Shown: piece after piece, positions 11,301-22,530 of the stretch | How positions within the stretch are numbered: the stretch's first letter is position 1 | Layout of the letters: the number at the start of each line of letters is the position of its first letter | Origin: Chamaecrista fasciculata | Taxonomy: Eukaryota; Streptophyta; Magnoliopsida; Fabales; Fabaceae | NCBI GenBank assembly: GCA_003254925.1 | Contig: QANZ01017969.1 | Coordinates: 31,737-95,736 of the forward strand | DNA length: 64,000 nucleotides | Reading direction: 5' to 3' | The notes under the pieces: model-generated | What the model was told of the DNA's origin: nothing | The model's input: the letters and a program-made list of their open reading frames with translations, nothing else | Databases searched by the model: none | Position numbers and translations under genes: made by a program

Positions 11301-14155
11301 CGTTAGGAATTAGTAGGGTAGTACTTGCTAGCCCACTAAGAATGTTTTCCTTAATTCCAAAAACTGCCAGGCATAGGTTCAACATTAATATATGCCTGGT
11401 TCTATTGTTTTGGCATTCAGAACTATATATCCAGTATTCTCTTTGATTTCAAAGTGTTGAGATTCTCTCACTTGTGGTTTTTCTATCTCCTACTCCTATC
11501 ATGATGTAATCTTGGGACCGAGTTCCTAAATTTTTCATATTATTGAATCTCATCGTTCCATTTTAAAAGTATGATTTGCATTAATTTAGATATTTGTGCC
11601 ATAATTCTCACTATGATAACACTTGACTGAGAGGAAAAAGAATATAAGTACAGGAAAAATAATCAGCCACACCTGACGTAAAAATTGCAAGCTCCGGTGA
11701 TCTGGTGCAAGGCCACCTAACTGAGTTGTAGAAAGAAAAGCATATCCTCTCGTAGGCCTGACTGGTGAGTTCCTGTGGTCAATCCTAAATGTATACTTCA
11801 AAGATGACAATAAACTATGTCCAAGTTGCCTCCGAATAGACCTAGATGACATTTGTGATGGATCAGTTATGGTCCGCCATCCAAGATTGTATGCTAAGTC
11901 ATGGTGCTTTGTTGAGAATAAGCCAAGAGAAATCCCAGCCAATCGTTCTTTGTATGAAGAAAACTCTTTCCAGTCTTGGGATTGCATCAATACTCGAGCC
12001 ACAATAGGAGTCACTAATCCTTTGAGTCGAGGCACAAACACGCCAACACTCAGCTCCGATGTTTGATTGGGACCGTATGCCACAGAACCATCCCATAGAT
12101 CACCATATCCTAACAAGTTTTTGAACTTTAGAGCACCTTCAAGAGTCCAAGAACTAACCTACAATATACATTAGATTCAGCTGTCATTCATTAACACCAA
12201 GCAGATTAATATTCAGATTTCAACAAGAAAGTCTAAAATAAAATGACAATATGATGTCAATCTGCAAGAAAAGTCCAAGCACAGTCATGAAAACACTATC
12301 ATGTTTTACATGATGAATAAGCTACTGGGTACAAAAAAATATGTGAACTAACTTGGCAAAGTCTTGAAAATCTCAGCAAGTCAAGAAAAACAACATGGCA
12401 CATATATTATGTCTTTCTTTCATACACCATACTCTCTTAAATGTAAATTTTATTACATTTGAAGGCCGCGAGAAGGGTATTTCAGTAAGCACTGAAAAAA
12501 GATGGAATAATAATAAGAAGAAAAAATCATCCCAATGGACTGAAGCACAAGAGGCCAACAAAGCCTTGACTGATGAAAATTAAAATTAAAAAAGAATTAC
12601 AACTTACAAGTAAACAAATTGTTTGGAAACTCTTCCTAATATCTTTTATAAAGTATATTCCTTGAGAAAGTTCTTCCCAAACAAACAATCTGCATCAGGG
12701 AACATGTGAATAACACTGCAATATATCCTGCTCATCGAGCCTCATCCCTAAACATAGTAGCAACAGCCGAGAATATAGTATATACTTTTTTGTTGTAATA
12801 TATTAATATGCTGTACTATCACCCCAATAGCTTTAACATCAAAAGGTCATCAAGTAGAAAGATCAGCCCCAGTCACCCTTATTGTTAATAAAATTTTGGA
12901 AAAGGCAAGATGGTGCATGCCTCCAAAGAGAATAGTTCAAGGTCTCTGAATATGACAATAACCGCACAAAGGCATGGGCAGTTGCTTTTTCTAAACAATA
13001 TAACTGTAGACTCTCATCAGCCTATCCAAGGGCCACTTAAGTGAGACTTGAAACATGATTTCTCATCCACCAAATCGATAGAGAAAGAGATACTTTTGCC
13101 ACAAAGCTACAACAAACCAAGGAAAAAGCTTCTCAGTCCTAGGATGACTATATTGGACCAATCCTAGCATTGACAACCTGCTACCCCGTCTAAATGTAAC
13201 TCTTACTGTCTTACATAAATTCTTACACTATACGCTTACCATTGTAGCTATCTCAGTTAATATCTTTGGAAGAATTTGCACTGTTTCAATATCTATAGTA
13301 AGCATCCCGAAAGAAAAACTACAACTTCTAACCAGAGGAAGTACATGGGCTTGCTAGAACTCAAACAACGGAACCGGAAATTATCTTGGTTATCAATCAT
13401 AATTGTTGTCTAACATCAGGCTGAGCTTATCTAACATCTTGTAAAAGCATAAATCAGCAACGAATTCCATTATTAGACAAGTCATTTTATTAGTTCTTAT
13501 GAAATCCGCAGACTGCAGATTTCTTTATTATGTATCCAATAATATCTTGTATCCAAAAACGAAGATTAGTAAATCAGCGCGAATCTTCTATTCACTTTCT
13601 TCCAACTACTCAGCAGGTAAATACCTTAGTAAAGCACTATCAAATAGCGCATAAACTGTCAGTTATACCCACAAACCGATTCAATCTCGAAACTCAAATG
13701 TAACAGAGAGAAGATGATCGTACCGAGGGTTTTGAATAAACCCCGAGTTCGCCAGAAAGTTTGCTTTCGCTCTCAGAGACTTCGATGATGACATTGGCAG
13801 TACCAGCCAACTCTGGCGGCCCTGGCTCGAGCCTGATATTGACCGAATCGAAAATCTGGAGGTTATGAAGCTTGGCATTGGCAATTTTGGCCGCTTCTAC
13901 AAGCTCTTGAATAGTGGTGGCGTTCTTCAACACCTCCACCTCGGCCTCAATCACCCAATCCTTGGTCTTCGTATTTCCCTTGATGAGTACATCATGGACT
14001 CGGGCAGGAAGTTCCTGTTGGACGTCTTCTTCATCATCCTCGACCTCATCGTAGTCATCTTCTTCATCGTCGCCATTGGAAGACTCCTGAATCTCATGGC
14101 CATTGTTAGGGCTTGAAAGGAGGGGAACTTGTTTTTCTTCTTCTGAGTTTGTCAT
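8340..14155 (-). CDS. SAM50: SAM50/Omp85 family outer-membrane assembly protein
   Basis: Coding exons 14155-13724, 12158-11673, 9348-8836 and 8423-8340, all joined in phase 0, giving 504 residues. The only in-frame ATG near the 5' end is at 14155. The protein starts with a very acidic leader (about residues 20-48), then a single POTRA-like segment (about 50-125) and a C-terminal 16-strand Omp85 barrel. Diagnostic pieces are the GYGDLWDGS turn, SIRRQLGHS, RNSPVRPTRGY, PERFFLGG, GGPTTLWGF and the closing FRFSFSAP. SAM50 is the core of the SAM/TOB complex that inserts beta-barrel proteins such as Tom40 and VDAC into the mitochondrial outer membrane. Chloroplast OEP80 relatives are longer and differ. 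The gene is divergent from the BMF3-like gene, and I recall the same pairing at Arabidopsis At5g05520/At5g05510. Confidence 0.92.
9349..11672 (-). other. Large SAM50 intron (2.3 kb)
   Basis: Bounded by an acceptor CAG at 9349-9351 and a GT donor at 11672. It contains a local duplication around 10400-10485 (two copies of a word ending AGCTAGCTAGGCT). The less AT-rich stretch at about 11010-11570 looks transposon-derived, but I could not identify it. No exon is needed between the flanking exons because their phases and protein sequence join directly. Confidence 0.6.
12159..13723 (-). other. SAM50 first intron (1.6 kb)
   Basis: Runs between the donor at 13723-13722 and the acceptor AG at 12160-12159. 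The flanking exons join in phase 0 to read KPS-VSSWTLEGALKF, which matches the family without a gap. I see no repeats or RNA genes in it. Confidence 0.6.
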
Positions 14156-14835
14156 GAGAAAGTTACCAGAGGAACTCGGTTCGGTGGGAGAGAGAAAAAA
14201 GAGCGAGTCAGAGCAGCGAGGTGAAGCTCCGCATACACAAGACGGCCACAAGGCGCATATAGTAATTAGCAATTGACTCTTTTTTTGACACACTAATTTT
14301 TATTTTACTTTCACAGCAAAGTTTATTTTTCTTTTGTCAAATTATTCTTACAGCTCTCATAGGGTGATTTTAATCAAAATTAAATGAACAAAAGTCAGAA
14401 AATGAGAGGTTAAGGGTGATCTGATTTCGAACATGATCACTTCCTTTTCTCAAATGAAAATAAAGTATAAATAAAACAAAATCAAGTCTTTTTTTTAAAT
14501 TGATTTATATTGATTATTATTTCTCCAAGTGGGGGTAGCATTCATGTTTGGACTTCGGAATCTACCTTTTTATATGCATCTCTAGTTTTGTTCCAATTTC
14601 TTCATTTCTTTCTCCAAGATTTATGTTTCGTAATTCGTATTTATCTATAATAAATTTGACTTTTTTAAGCTTACAGTGACATTACAAATTAGATACTAGA
14701 TAAAGCTCAATGTGACAGAATTCGGACATTGCCGCTCGAAAGCCCAAAACACAAATTCAAATTAGGTCAAGCGTAAACGGCACCGTCACAACCAAAAACG
14801 ATCGCCACCGCCGCCGCCGCCGATTCCATTCCGCA
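14156..14835. promoter_or_regulatory. Shared bidirectional promoter interval SAM50/BMF3
   Basis: 680 bp separate the two divergent ATGs. Two housekeeping-type genes start here head to head, so the interval must carry both promoters and leaders. No strong TATA box is obvious near the BMF3 start, whose leader holds a short GCC microsatellite just before the ATG. The arrangement is seen; shared regulation is inferred. Confidence 0.55.
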
Positions 14836-16793
14836 ATGGCCAGCGACGACCTCTTGCCTTCCATATTCTCGGACATCGACAACTACGCCGGCAAAGACCC
14901 TCTTCTTCCTTGGCTCCGGTAGGCCTCTTTACTCTGCCTCTTTCACTTTTTCTTCACTTTTCTTGTACTCTACTGTTTGCAATGTGTCTTCTTGCAGTGG
15001 GATCCGAAAGATGAAGGATACTCTATCGCCTGCTGTCCTCAACGAGAAGCTACCTGGATTATTGCAGAACTGCGCCAAGACTTTCCAGTCTGATCGACGC
15101 TATAGAAACGACATGCGGTATCTTCGGGTTTGGCTGCACTTGGTAACTGAAGCGCCCTTTTCTTGATGTTTGATTTACAGATACTTCATAGATTTTTAGT
15201 TCTAAGCTTTAAAGATGCTGAGAAATGGCGTTGGATAAAATGATGAAAAGCTGTTATTTGAGTCGTTGTGTTGATTTTAGCAAGTTCATCAATTGCTTTC
15301 GTTTGTAAGATTAATAGAAAGGGGTGATGATATGGCTGATGGTTTTCTCCCTTGATTTTCAGATGGATTGTGTGGATGACCCAAGATCACTTTTGGAAAC
15401 CATGGAGGTTAATCATATTGGGACAAAACGTTGTCAGTTCTACCAAGCATATGCTCTTTACTATGAGAAGAACAAGAGATATGATGAGGCTGAGAAGATG
15501 TACCATTTGGGAGTAAAAAAGTAAGTTTTTTTCTTCAGTAATCACTAATCATGGTTGTGATTGTAATAAACAGTATCCGAGCAATGCTATAACGATCTTC
15601 TATTGTACATATCCTATTATAAACCCGATATTTCAGTAATCATGCTCTTTTCCTCTGTTCTGTTGAGCAGCCTTGCAGAGCCTATGGATGAGTTGCAGAA
15701 ATCATACGACCAATTTCGTCATCGCATGGAAAGAAAGAATGTTAAAAAAGCTCAGGTAGTGCCTGTAATGTGTTGTTTTGGGGCCTGAATTTGTTGTTAC
15801 TAGTGACATTGAATTAGCTAATTTTATAAAGATCTTCAGCAGAAGGAGGTGAGAGCTACCAGGAGGCCTCTATCTTCAAAGAGCATTCCTCCTCTTGGCA
15901 ACAAAACGGAAGGCAAAAATGAAAATAATGTAGACACAGTGGAACAAACCGTTGTGGGCAAGTTTGTTGGCACTGCTATAGTTGGGAAATCTGAAGCTGA
16001 AAATGCCTGTCACAGTGGACTGGTGGATCCTACTATAAATATGAAGGAAGCAATGAATGACATTAATAGTATGTTCCGTGAGCCACTTGAGGATGTTCCT
16101 ATGGCCAGGAAATCACGCAGAAAACAATCAAAAGAAGATAATGGTTTAGATGTTTTTATTGATGAAAACTTGGATAATGGAGTCAAACCATCAGCTTCTT
16201 CATCCCAGCAACATGGTACTAAAACTAACCAATCTCACCCAGAACCACTTCAGATATTCATTGATGATGGACGTAGTGAAACAAGTGACATGAACGATGA
16301 TCAGAGCGATGTCCAGAATTTGTCAGAAGATTCTACTTCCTCTAATTCCCAATTGAATGCTTTTGTTTTCCCTCGTCCCCAGGATCCTCCTGAAAATTCT
16401 GGTAATTTGAAGTTCAGAGAGGATACAGTGGTTCGCCGATTTGTTGGCTCCACCATTTTGGATGAGCCAAAGGCAGAAAATGTTTGCCACCACGGTTTAG
16501 TAGAACCCACGATCAACACAAAGGAAGCCATGGAAGACATAAATAACATGTTTGGGAAGCCAATGGATTTTGTTAGGAGAAAAAGATCAAAGCAAGTGAA
16601 GGTACCCGAGAGCAATGCCCCGAAGGAGCTTGGAGGGTTTTCAATTTTTGTCGATGGTGATATGGAACAAGGTCCACCCCCTCCGAAATTGGCACGAAAG
16701 CCAACGGAATCTGATTTGTTTGAGCCAACTATGCTCACAAAGGAAGCCATGGATGACATAAACAAGATGTTCAACATGCCAATGAATTTTTAA
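14836..16793 (+). CDS. BMF3: MAD3/BUB1-family spindle checkpoint protein, BMF3-like
   Basis: Exons 14836-14918, 14998-15142, 15363-15520, 15671-15755 and 15843-16793 (or 15840 with the alternative AG) give a 473-residue protein. Residues about 20-155 form the Mad3/Bub1 homology region 1, a TPR-like fold; typical pieces are DPLLPWLRGI, RYLRVWLHL, FYQAYALYYE and EAEKMYHLGV. There is no C-terminal kinase and no KEN box that I can see. The tail carries three copies of a segment ending in KEAMxDINxMF (about 198-235, 357-394, 448-467) and three ABBA-like motifs: LDVFID (259-264), LQIFID (293-298) and FSIFVD (423-428). Such proteins hold back APC/C until chromosomes attach. Synteny with the SAM50 and Ole e 1 neighbours supports orthology with Arabidopsis BMF3 (At5g05510, recalled). 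BUBR1/BMF2 is the alternative, but the missing KEN box argues against it. Confidence 0.8.
15838..15843 (+). promoter_or_regulatory. NAGNAG tandem splice acceptor
   Basis: The last BMF3-like intron ends TTCAGCAG, so the exon can begin at 15840 or 15843. Both keep the frame and differ by one Gln. Tandem acceptors of this type commonly yield both isoforms. Confidence 0.7.
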
Positions 16794-16839
16794 GAAAAAA
16801 AAAATCATTGATATTGTGTTGTCATTGCCTAACCATTTT

Positions 16840-16915
16840 TTTTTAAAATCATAAGTGAGTTATCTGTTCTGTATTCAAATCATAAGCGAGTTATCTGTTC
16901 TGTATCTGTTTCTTT
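16840..16915 (+). repeat. Short tandem duplication downstream of BMF3
   Basis: A unit of about 30 bp, centred on GAGTTATCTGTTCTGTAT, occurs twice in tandem just after the stop codon, so it probably lies in the 3' UTR. The copies differ by one or two bases. Confidence 0.6.
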
Positions 16916-17147
16916 TTCCTCTTTACCTTTCTTCTGTCTTAACCAATTTGCTTATGGAGCTCGAATGGGAGGACATTCAAAATGGAAAGAAAAATTATTT
17001 GATTTTGAAATCCAGCTTAATACATAAATATTACAATAGATGATACAATTTTCTCCAAAATCAACACAAATTAAAGAGGCAATAATAGAAGTAAGATCAA
17101 AACGAATCTTAATACTTGTTCAAGGGAAATTCTAATGTGTGACATTA

Positions 17148-17669
17148 TCAGAGGTGTGTGGTGTGAGAGCAATCAGTAGGACGAAAAGCCAAGGGACCAG
17201 CAGCATATATGACAGCCTCGTAGTTGCTTCCATGCAACCTCTTGTTTTCATATCTCAGTGGAGCCCCATTGAGTGCATAATTGACATTGGAGAGAAGGCT
17301 GCAACTTTCAACAGGAGACCAAACAAGCTTGGCGAAGCAAGAATGAAGAGGGTGATCCAACAAGTAATGCTGCATCTTGAACCCTTCAAGCTGTGCATAA
17401 AGGTAGCCATTTTTGTCTGTCTCAAAGACCTTATAGTAGCTAACCTGACCCTTGTAGTTCTTGCAGGTAACGCTTACTTTTGCAGAAGCAATGGGCTTGG
17501 CTCCAGTCAAAGACCAGGTTCCAAAGTGGTCGCAGCTCTGACAATAGACCATGGCTTCCACCACAACCTCTGTTTCCTTCTGTGTTGGGACACCACCATC
17601 AGCTTCTGTGGAAGGGAAGGGCACTAAGAGAAGTAACAGAGAGAGGATAATGAGGTGCTTGTTTGCCAT
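17148..17669 (-). CDS. Secreted Ole e 1-domain protein (MOP10-like)
   Basis: Single-exon gene for 173 residues starting at the ATG at 17669. Residues 1-23 are a signal peptide with a Leu-rich core. The mature part shows the Ole e 1 signature region VYCQSCDHFGTWS and further cysteines spaced as in the family (VTCKN, HSCFA, ESCSL, DCSH), which form disulphides. Members are cell-wall or extracellular proteins of pollen tubes, root hairs and other growing cells; their biochemical action is poorly known. I recall the Arabidopsis neighbour of BMF3 as At5g05500/MOP10, a root-hair protein of this family, so position and sequence agree. A TATA box lies 94 bp upstream of the ATG. The gene converges on BMF3 with 354 bp between stop codons. 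Confidence 0.88.
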   Translation of the reverse strand: MANKHLIILSLLLLLVPFPSTEADGGVPTQKETEVVVEAMVYCQSCDHFGTWSLTGAKPIASAKVSVTCKNYKGQVSYYKVFETDKNGYLYAQLEGFKMQHYLLDHPLHSCFAKLVWSPVESCSLLSNVNYALNGAPLRYENKRLHGSNYEAVIYAAGPLAFRPTDCSHTTHL

Positions 17670-17762
17670 TTTTTGTAGGCGTCAAGGGAGAAGAAGGAAG
17701 ACTTGTGAGAGTTGAGACTTGAGAGACCAGTGATTGTGTAGATGAATTGAGAAGATGGTACA

Positions 17763-17770
17763 TATATATA
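17763..17770 (-). promoter_or_regulatory. TATA box of Ole e 1-domain gene
   Basis: TATATATA on the minus strand, 94 bp upstream of the ATG at 17669. The spacing fits a plant TATA promoter with a leader of about 60 bases. Confidence 0.5.
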
Positions 17771-17771
17771 G

Positions 17772-18951
17772 GTTGTTTATTGGTATCTAATCTGGTTGCA
17801 ACGTGCCCTCCATAATCCATTAGTCTGCCAGCAGTTCTGATTCTTCTTAGCTCTCTACGTGGAAGCCAAATCCTGGGTTTTGCCAGCTTACATTTTTTCA
17901 ATTTTTCATGTGTTGGTGAAATATTTTTTGGTTTCTCACATCCTTACTACAAGCAATTCTATTCAAGTAACTGACAGTCACACAACTCTTCTAATAAAGA
18001 TTCGAACACCGATTCACCATACTAAGACTATTGTAAATTGATGTTTATAAATATCGGAATAGAATAAATGCAGTAGAATTAAAATATATATATATATATA
18101 TTAATATTTTTTATTTTTTCTTTGTTTTTATCTAAATTTACTTTTGCAATTCATCTCATTCGTTTCCTTTAATTTGAGCCAATAGTAATCTTAGTCAATA
18201 GATATTGTATAATACAAGTAATTGCCACTGCACAAAAATCTTTATCATATATCAGGTCCATTTGTGGAACTCGTGTTGTATCATTATCATCTACTACTAA
18301 AAAATTGCAAATATCATGTCATCCTCTGAGTCATCATCTACTGGAGTCCACAAAATTATTCTTAATTTTAAATAAAAATATTTACGTTGACCATAGATAA
18401 TGATTTCAAAATCCATAATTTTCCTTAATGACTCAATAACAATATTAAATTATTAATACACCTGAAGTGCTCTGATCGCTTATAGATCTGATTAATAAAC
18501 ATGAAAATGATTATAATTGCTGAATAATTCGTGGCACCAAAAAGGTTATATACATATTGGAATAATTTCATCGTTTATATTTTTTATAAATAATTTTCTT
18601 TATTTAATATCTACTATAATTATTGAAGATTAAATTGCATAACACCAATAACAAAACTTAAGGATCAATACTACATACTCATTTGGCGGGAAGAGACAGA
18701 TAAGGATAGTTTTTCTTTTGAGAGGGTGGTGCTGAAAGCCCTTTTGTTGGTGTAATTTCCATAACCAAAATATAAAATAAAATAAAATAACACAAGAATT
18801 TTCACGAGAAATTTCTTTTACCTCCATATATACATGTAAATTGCCACTCTTCTAAAATAGATACATGTATCAACCTACAGGTGAGTACTCATTGTGCCTT
18901 CACCGTTGAAAAATGAACACAGAATATTAAGAACTCCATAATTACATTCAT
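17772..18951. other. Intergenic, nothing recognised
   Basis: AT-rich spacer between the promoter of the Ole e 1 gene and the 3' end of the receptor pseudokinase gene. Apart from a short (TA)n run near 18087-18100 I see no repeat, RNA gene or domain. Confidence 0.55.
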
Positions 18952-21900
18952 TTAGCTTCCATCTGCAGAACATATCTCAAGCTCAGCCCACCAAAGAGGA
19001 GAAAGTCTAGGCACTGCGGCCTCAGGTGTTATATTTGTTATCTCTCTCAGCCTCACACTCACTTCTTTCATTGTTGGTCTTTGCTTTGGATCAGGATGAA
19101 CACAAACTTTGATCAATTCAGCAATTTTTTCTAGCTTCTCTTCTTCGAAAGACGATAAAGTTGGATCCACCATGTCTTTCAAGGGGCTATCCCCTTGTAA
19201 ATAGCTTGATGCCCAGTCTTCAGGCAAGACGTCATCAGCTAAATAAGGGACTCTGGCAGTTACCATTTCAAATAATATAACACCAAAGCTATAAACGTTG
19301 CTCTCTGGGCTTGCTAATGGTATATCTATGTGTTTTCTGCCCTTGGTCTTCATCTCATGTGAAGCTATTTCATTCAAGAAACTCAAATCTGAGATTTTCC
19401 CAGCATAGTCCTCTGAAAGAAAGATGGTGGAAGAGGTCAAGTTGCCAAGAGCTATAGGAGGGTCCAATTGGTGGATGTGTTGCATGCAGTAAGCCATTCC
19501 CATTGCAATTCTCAGTCTCGTTCCCCAATCCAAGTGCTCAGCTTCTTTTACTGCAAATTTAACAATATCAGATATGTTAGCTATTTTCCAGCTTAAACAC
19601 CAAAATAATGATAGAAAAGCATTAAAAGGACCAACTTCTGCATTAGAAAGAGAAACAAAACTATTCTTAATGTGATTCAAATCTTAATTACAGAGCTACT
19701 GCTCCAGAAACTATCTGTAACCACACACTAACATAACTCTAATAATTTCCCCAATCAGCCCCTTCAAGATCGGAGGCTATGACATGATGAGCATTAGAAG
19801 AATAATTAGTCAACATTGAGCATATCTTTGGCTCTTTTACATATCCTATTACTTTTAAACTGTTTTGATCTGTTATAGCAAAACATAAACTGGTTGGTTG
19901 AATCTACAGTAAGTCAATGAATCACGGCTTTATTTTCAGGTGGCCAGACTGCCAGACATATATATTCCCTTGTCTTTATATTAAAAAAGATCAATAGCTG
20001 TTCAAACCTAGAACTCTATAATTGACTGAAACTCATACAAAATTCAACAGAAATTTAATCAAGTTTCATTTCAGATAAACTGGTGAGTAAAACCAACAGA
20101 TTGAAAGTGGTAAATCAGAAAATGGGATTTTGAGCACCACTTCATTTTGTTTTGTGTAATAGCAACACTGAAATTAGAGGTACTCACTGTGTAGATGCTC
20201 AAAGAGTGTCCCGTTAGGCGCATATTCGAAAACCATCATTCTAGTGAAAGGCTCTTCTTCTTCACAATGTCCAAGAAGGTTGACAAAATTCTTGTGGTTC
20301 ACTTTTGATAATGTATCAATCTGAAACCGGGGTTTCTTTCCAAGTTAGTTAAAGTTAATATGCACCAAATATACAAATAATGTTATTGATTTTTATGGTA
20401 TGATACCTTCTTTCTAAACTGCACTTCTAAAGTCTTCGACCAATCCTTGGATGATGATGTCACTGCAACAGACGCTACAGCAATTTCAACTCCATTAGAT
20501 AAAGTCCCTTTGTACACCGTGCCAATGGATGAAGTCCCAATCACATTACTAAAATCTTCACATGCTGCTTCAAGCTCTGATCTCTTTAGCTTTGGCACAC
20601 CTGAAAATGTAAAGCTCTCTGTCATGCATTTATGAAGGCAAAATATCTGCGAATATTCAAGAGATATCAATGGGATCATTAAGGACCCAATAAATTTGAA
20701 GAAGTTGCTCTTCTGTCTTTCTCACGTTGCAGGAATCCTGAATCTGTGTATAAGTTAACTGCCATTTTCAGCCATTATATTATTCTCACAAAATTATAAG
20801 GAAAGAAATACTGAGATTTACCAGTGACAAATGCCTTCTGAAGCTGTCCGCTTAACCCTGTCGCCCAAGGTTTGACAGTAGCTACCTTATTGGTTTTACA
20901 GAGGTATATGACAATGATTAAAACCAGAAGAAACACACCACCCCCTATACCCCCAGCCAAATATGCAACGAGATGATCTTTGGAGTTGCTAGTGTTAGAT
21001 GTTGTGTTAGAGCTTGGTGTAGAAAGAGGAGGAGAAGAAGGAGATGTAGAAGTATTTTGATCATGGGAAGAAGTTTGATTTGGCACTGTTGCTGATGGAG
21101 ATGGTGCAGGTGATGGAGGCTCTAGTGTAGGGGCCGGAGCAAGGCTACCATTAGAAGGATTGTCTCGATTAAGAGGACTAGAACGATTGTCTCGATTAGA
21201 TTGCAGTAGTCTCCTACGAATTGCATTATCTTGGTCAACACTCCTTGATACAAAAAGCAAAAAAGTAGAAGTTAGATTACAAAAGCAACAATGGCCAATA
21301 CATGGTATACAGAGGAAGAGTGCACCCCAAGTAGACCAGATTTCAAAGGATTGATGATATACCGTGGAATGGATTTTCCTGCACAAGATGCTGTTTTAGC
21401 TGCATCAGTTAGCTGGTTTTCATCTACTTGACTTTCAGAAAGCATCTTAAGTTCATTGATTTCAGGAGAGAAGCCACTGAGAAGCTCGTTGTTGTCCAGC
21501 AAACTACAGTGAGAATAAACTCAGTACATAGTGGTATAAGTTTGCAAAAATTAAAAGTGAGCTGGCCAATAAGTAGTTTCCTACAGGATTGTTAGCGAGA
21601 TATTACTCCCAAGATCTGCAGGTAGAGAACCACTGAAGTTGTTGAATCCCAAATCCAAAACCTCCAACTCTTTCAAGTTCACAACTTCTTCTGGGATGTT
21701 CCCATAGAAAGAATTGTTCCGCAAAACACTGCATCATATTCATGGCCATGTTATTAGACAGCAGAAAATAATTGAAGTTATTGATGAAGGGTAAGAACTA
21801 CAAAATGGATCTAAGCAACAAATTGCTTACATGGACTTTATATAAACAAGGTTCGCAAGCTCAGGAGCCAGAGTTCCTCCCAGGCAAAGATCTTTCAAAT

Positions 21901-22530
21901 TTCTGAAAAACAAAATAAATTGTTGTGATTAGAATCACGACATGATAAGATGGGTTAAAATTAGCATAAGAGAATATGGTCATTACAGTTTTGACCAGAA
22001 AACCAGAAGAAATGGAATGAAAACCAACAAAAAACAAAGGTCGGATCTCTCGTTTGATGTCATCCGAACCCAATCAAAAAGATCTGTCGCTCTTCCTTTC
22101 AAGTCTAAACGTCTCTCTTTGTTTAGCCTACCAGCTCAGAAATTACACGAACATAAAACAAAATTTACTCTATTTCTGAAAGACAGGAGATGAAATCAGC
22201 ACTTACAATACCACCACTCTTCCATCCAAGCACTGAACACCGAACCAATTACACGGGTCAACCTCCCCTTCATCATCAATCCAATTTGACAAAGCACCAA
22301 AAGGATCGTTTACTATTCTTTGTCTCAACTTTAAAAGAGCCTTACCTGCACCGAAACGCCATACCTCAGTTTCACCATGGTACAAAAAATTAGATATAGA
22401 GAAATACAGAAATATCACAAAACCAAATTTTCATACCTTCGTCATTTAAGGACCAGCACAGACCCAAGCTCTGAAAGAGTAACCACACCACCGCAAAGCG
22501 CAGAAGTCTTAGATTCCAATTCTTTTCCAT
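18952..22530 (-). CDS. LRR receptor-like protein kinase, predicted inactive
   Basis: Nine exons: 22530-22437, 22345-22207, 21902-21831, 21728-21585, 21503-21363, 21243-20822, 20600-20407, 20320-20188 and 19550-18952. They give 645 residues. Exon 6 could start at 21240 instead, removing one codon. Layout: signal peptide (about 1-28), LRRNT with DPCNWFGVQC, a few LRRs (to about 175), a Pro/Ser/Asn-rich stretch, one transmembrane helix (about 288-312) and a kinase-like domain (about 345-620). Key residues are lost. The VAIK lysine position reads AVAS (about 378-381), HRD is replaced by LGN (about 481-483), the following Asn is Thr, and DFG reads DLS. It is therefore a pseudokinase. It resembles the Arabidopsis At2g40270/At3g56050 and MRH1/MDIS1 group. 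I recall At2g40270 lying next to an eIF2-alpha gene (At2g40290), as this gene does at longer range. Likely a co-receptor or scaffold. Confidence 0.88.

Noticed and set aside
11014..11446. Overlapping open frames inside the large SAM50 intron
   Set aside because: No recognisable domain; the flanking SAM50 exons join perfectly without it. Possibly an old LTR remnant, but no termini were found.
14156..14293. N-terminal extension of SAM50 upstream of 14155
   Set aside because: The frame is open, but it has no ATG before the one at 14155.
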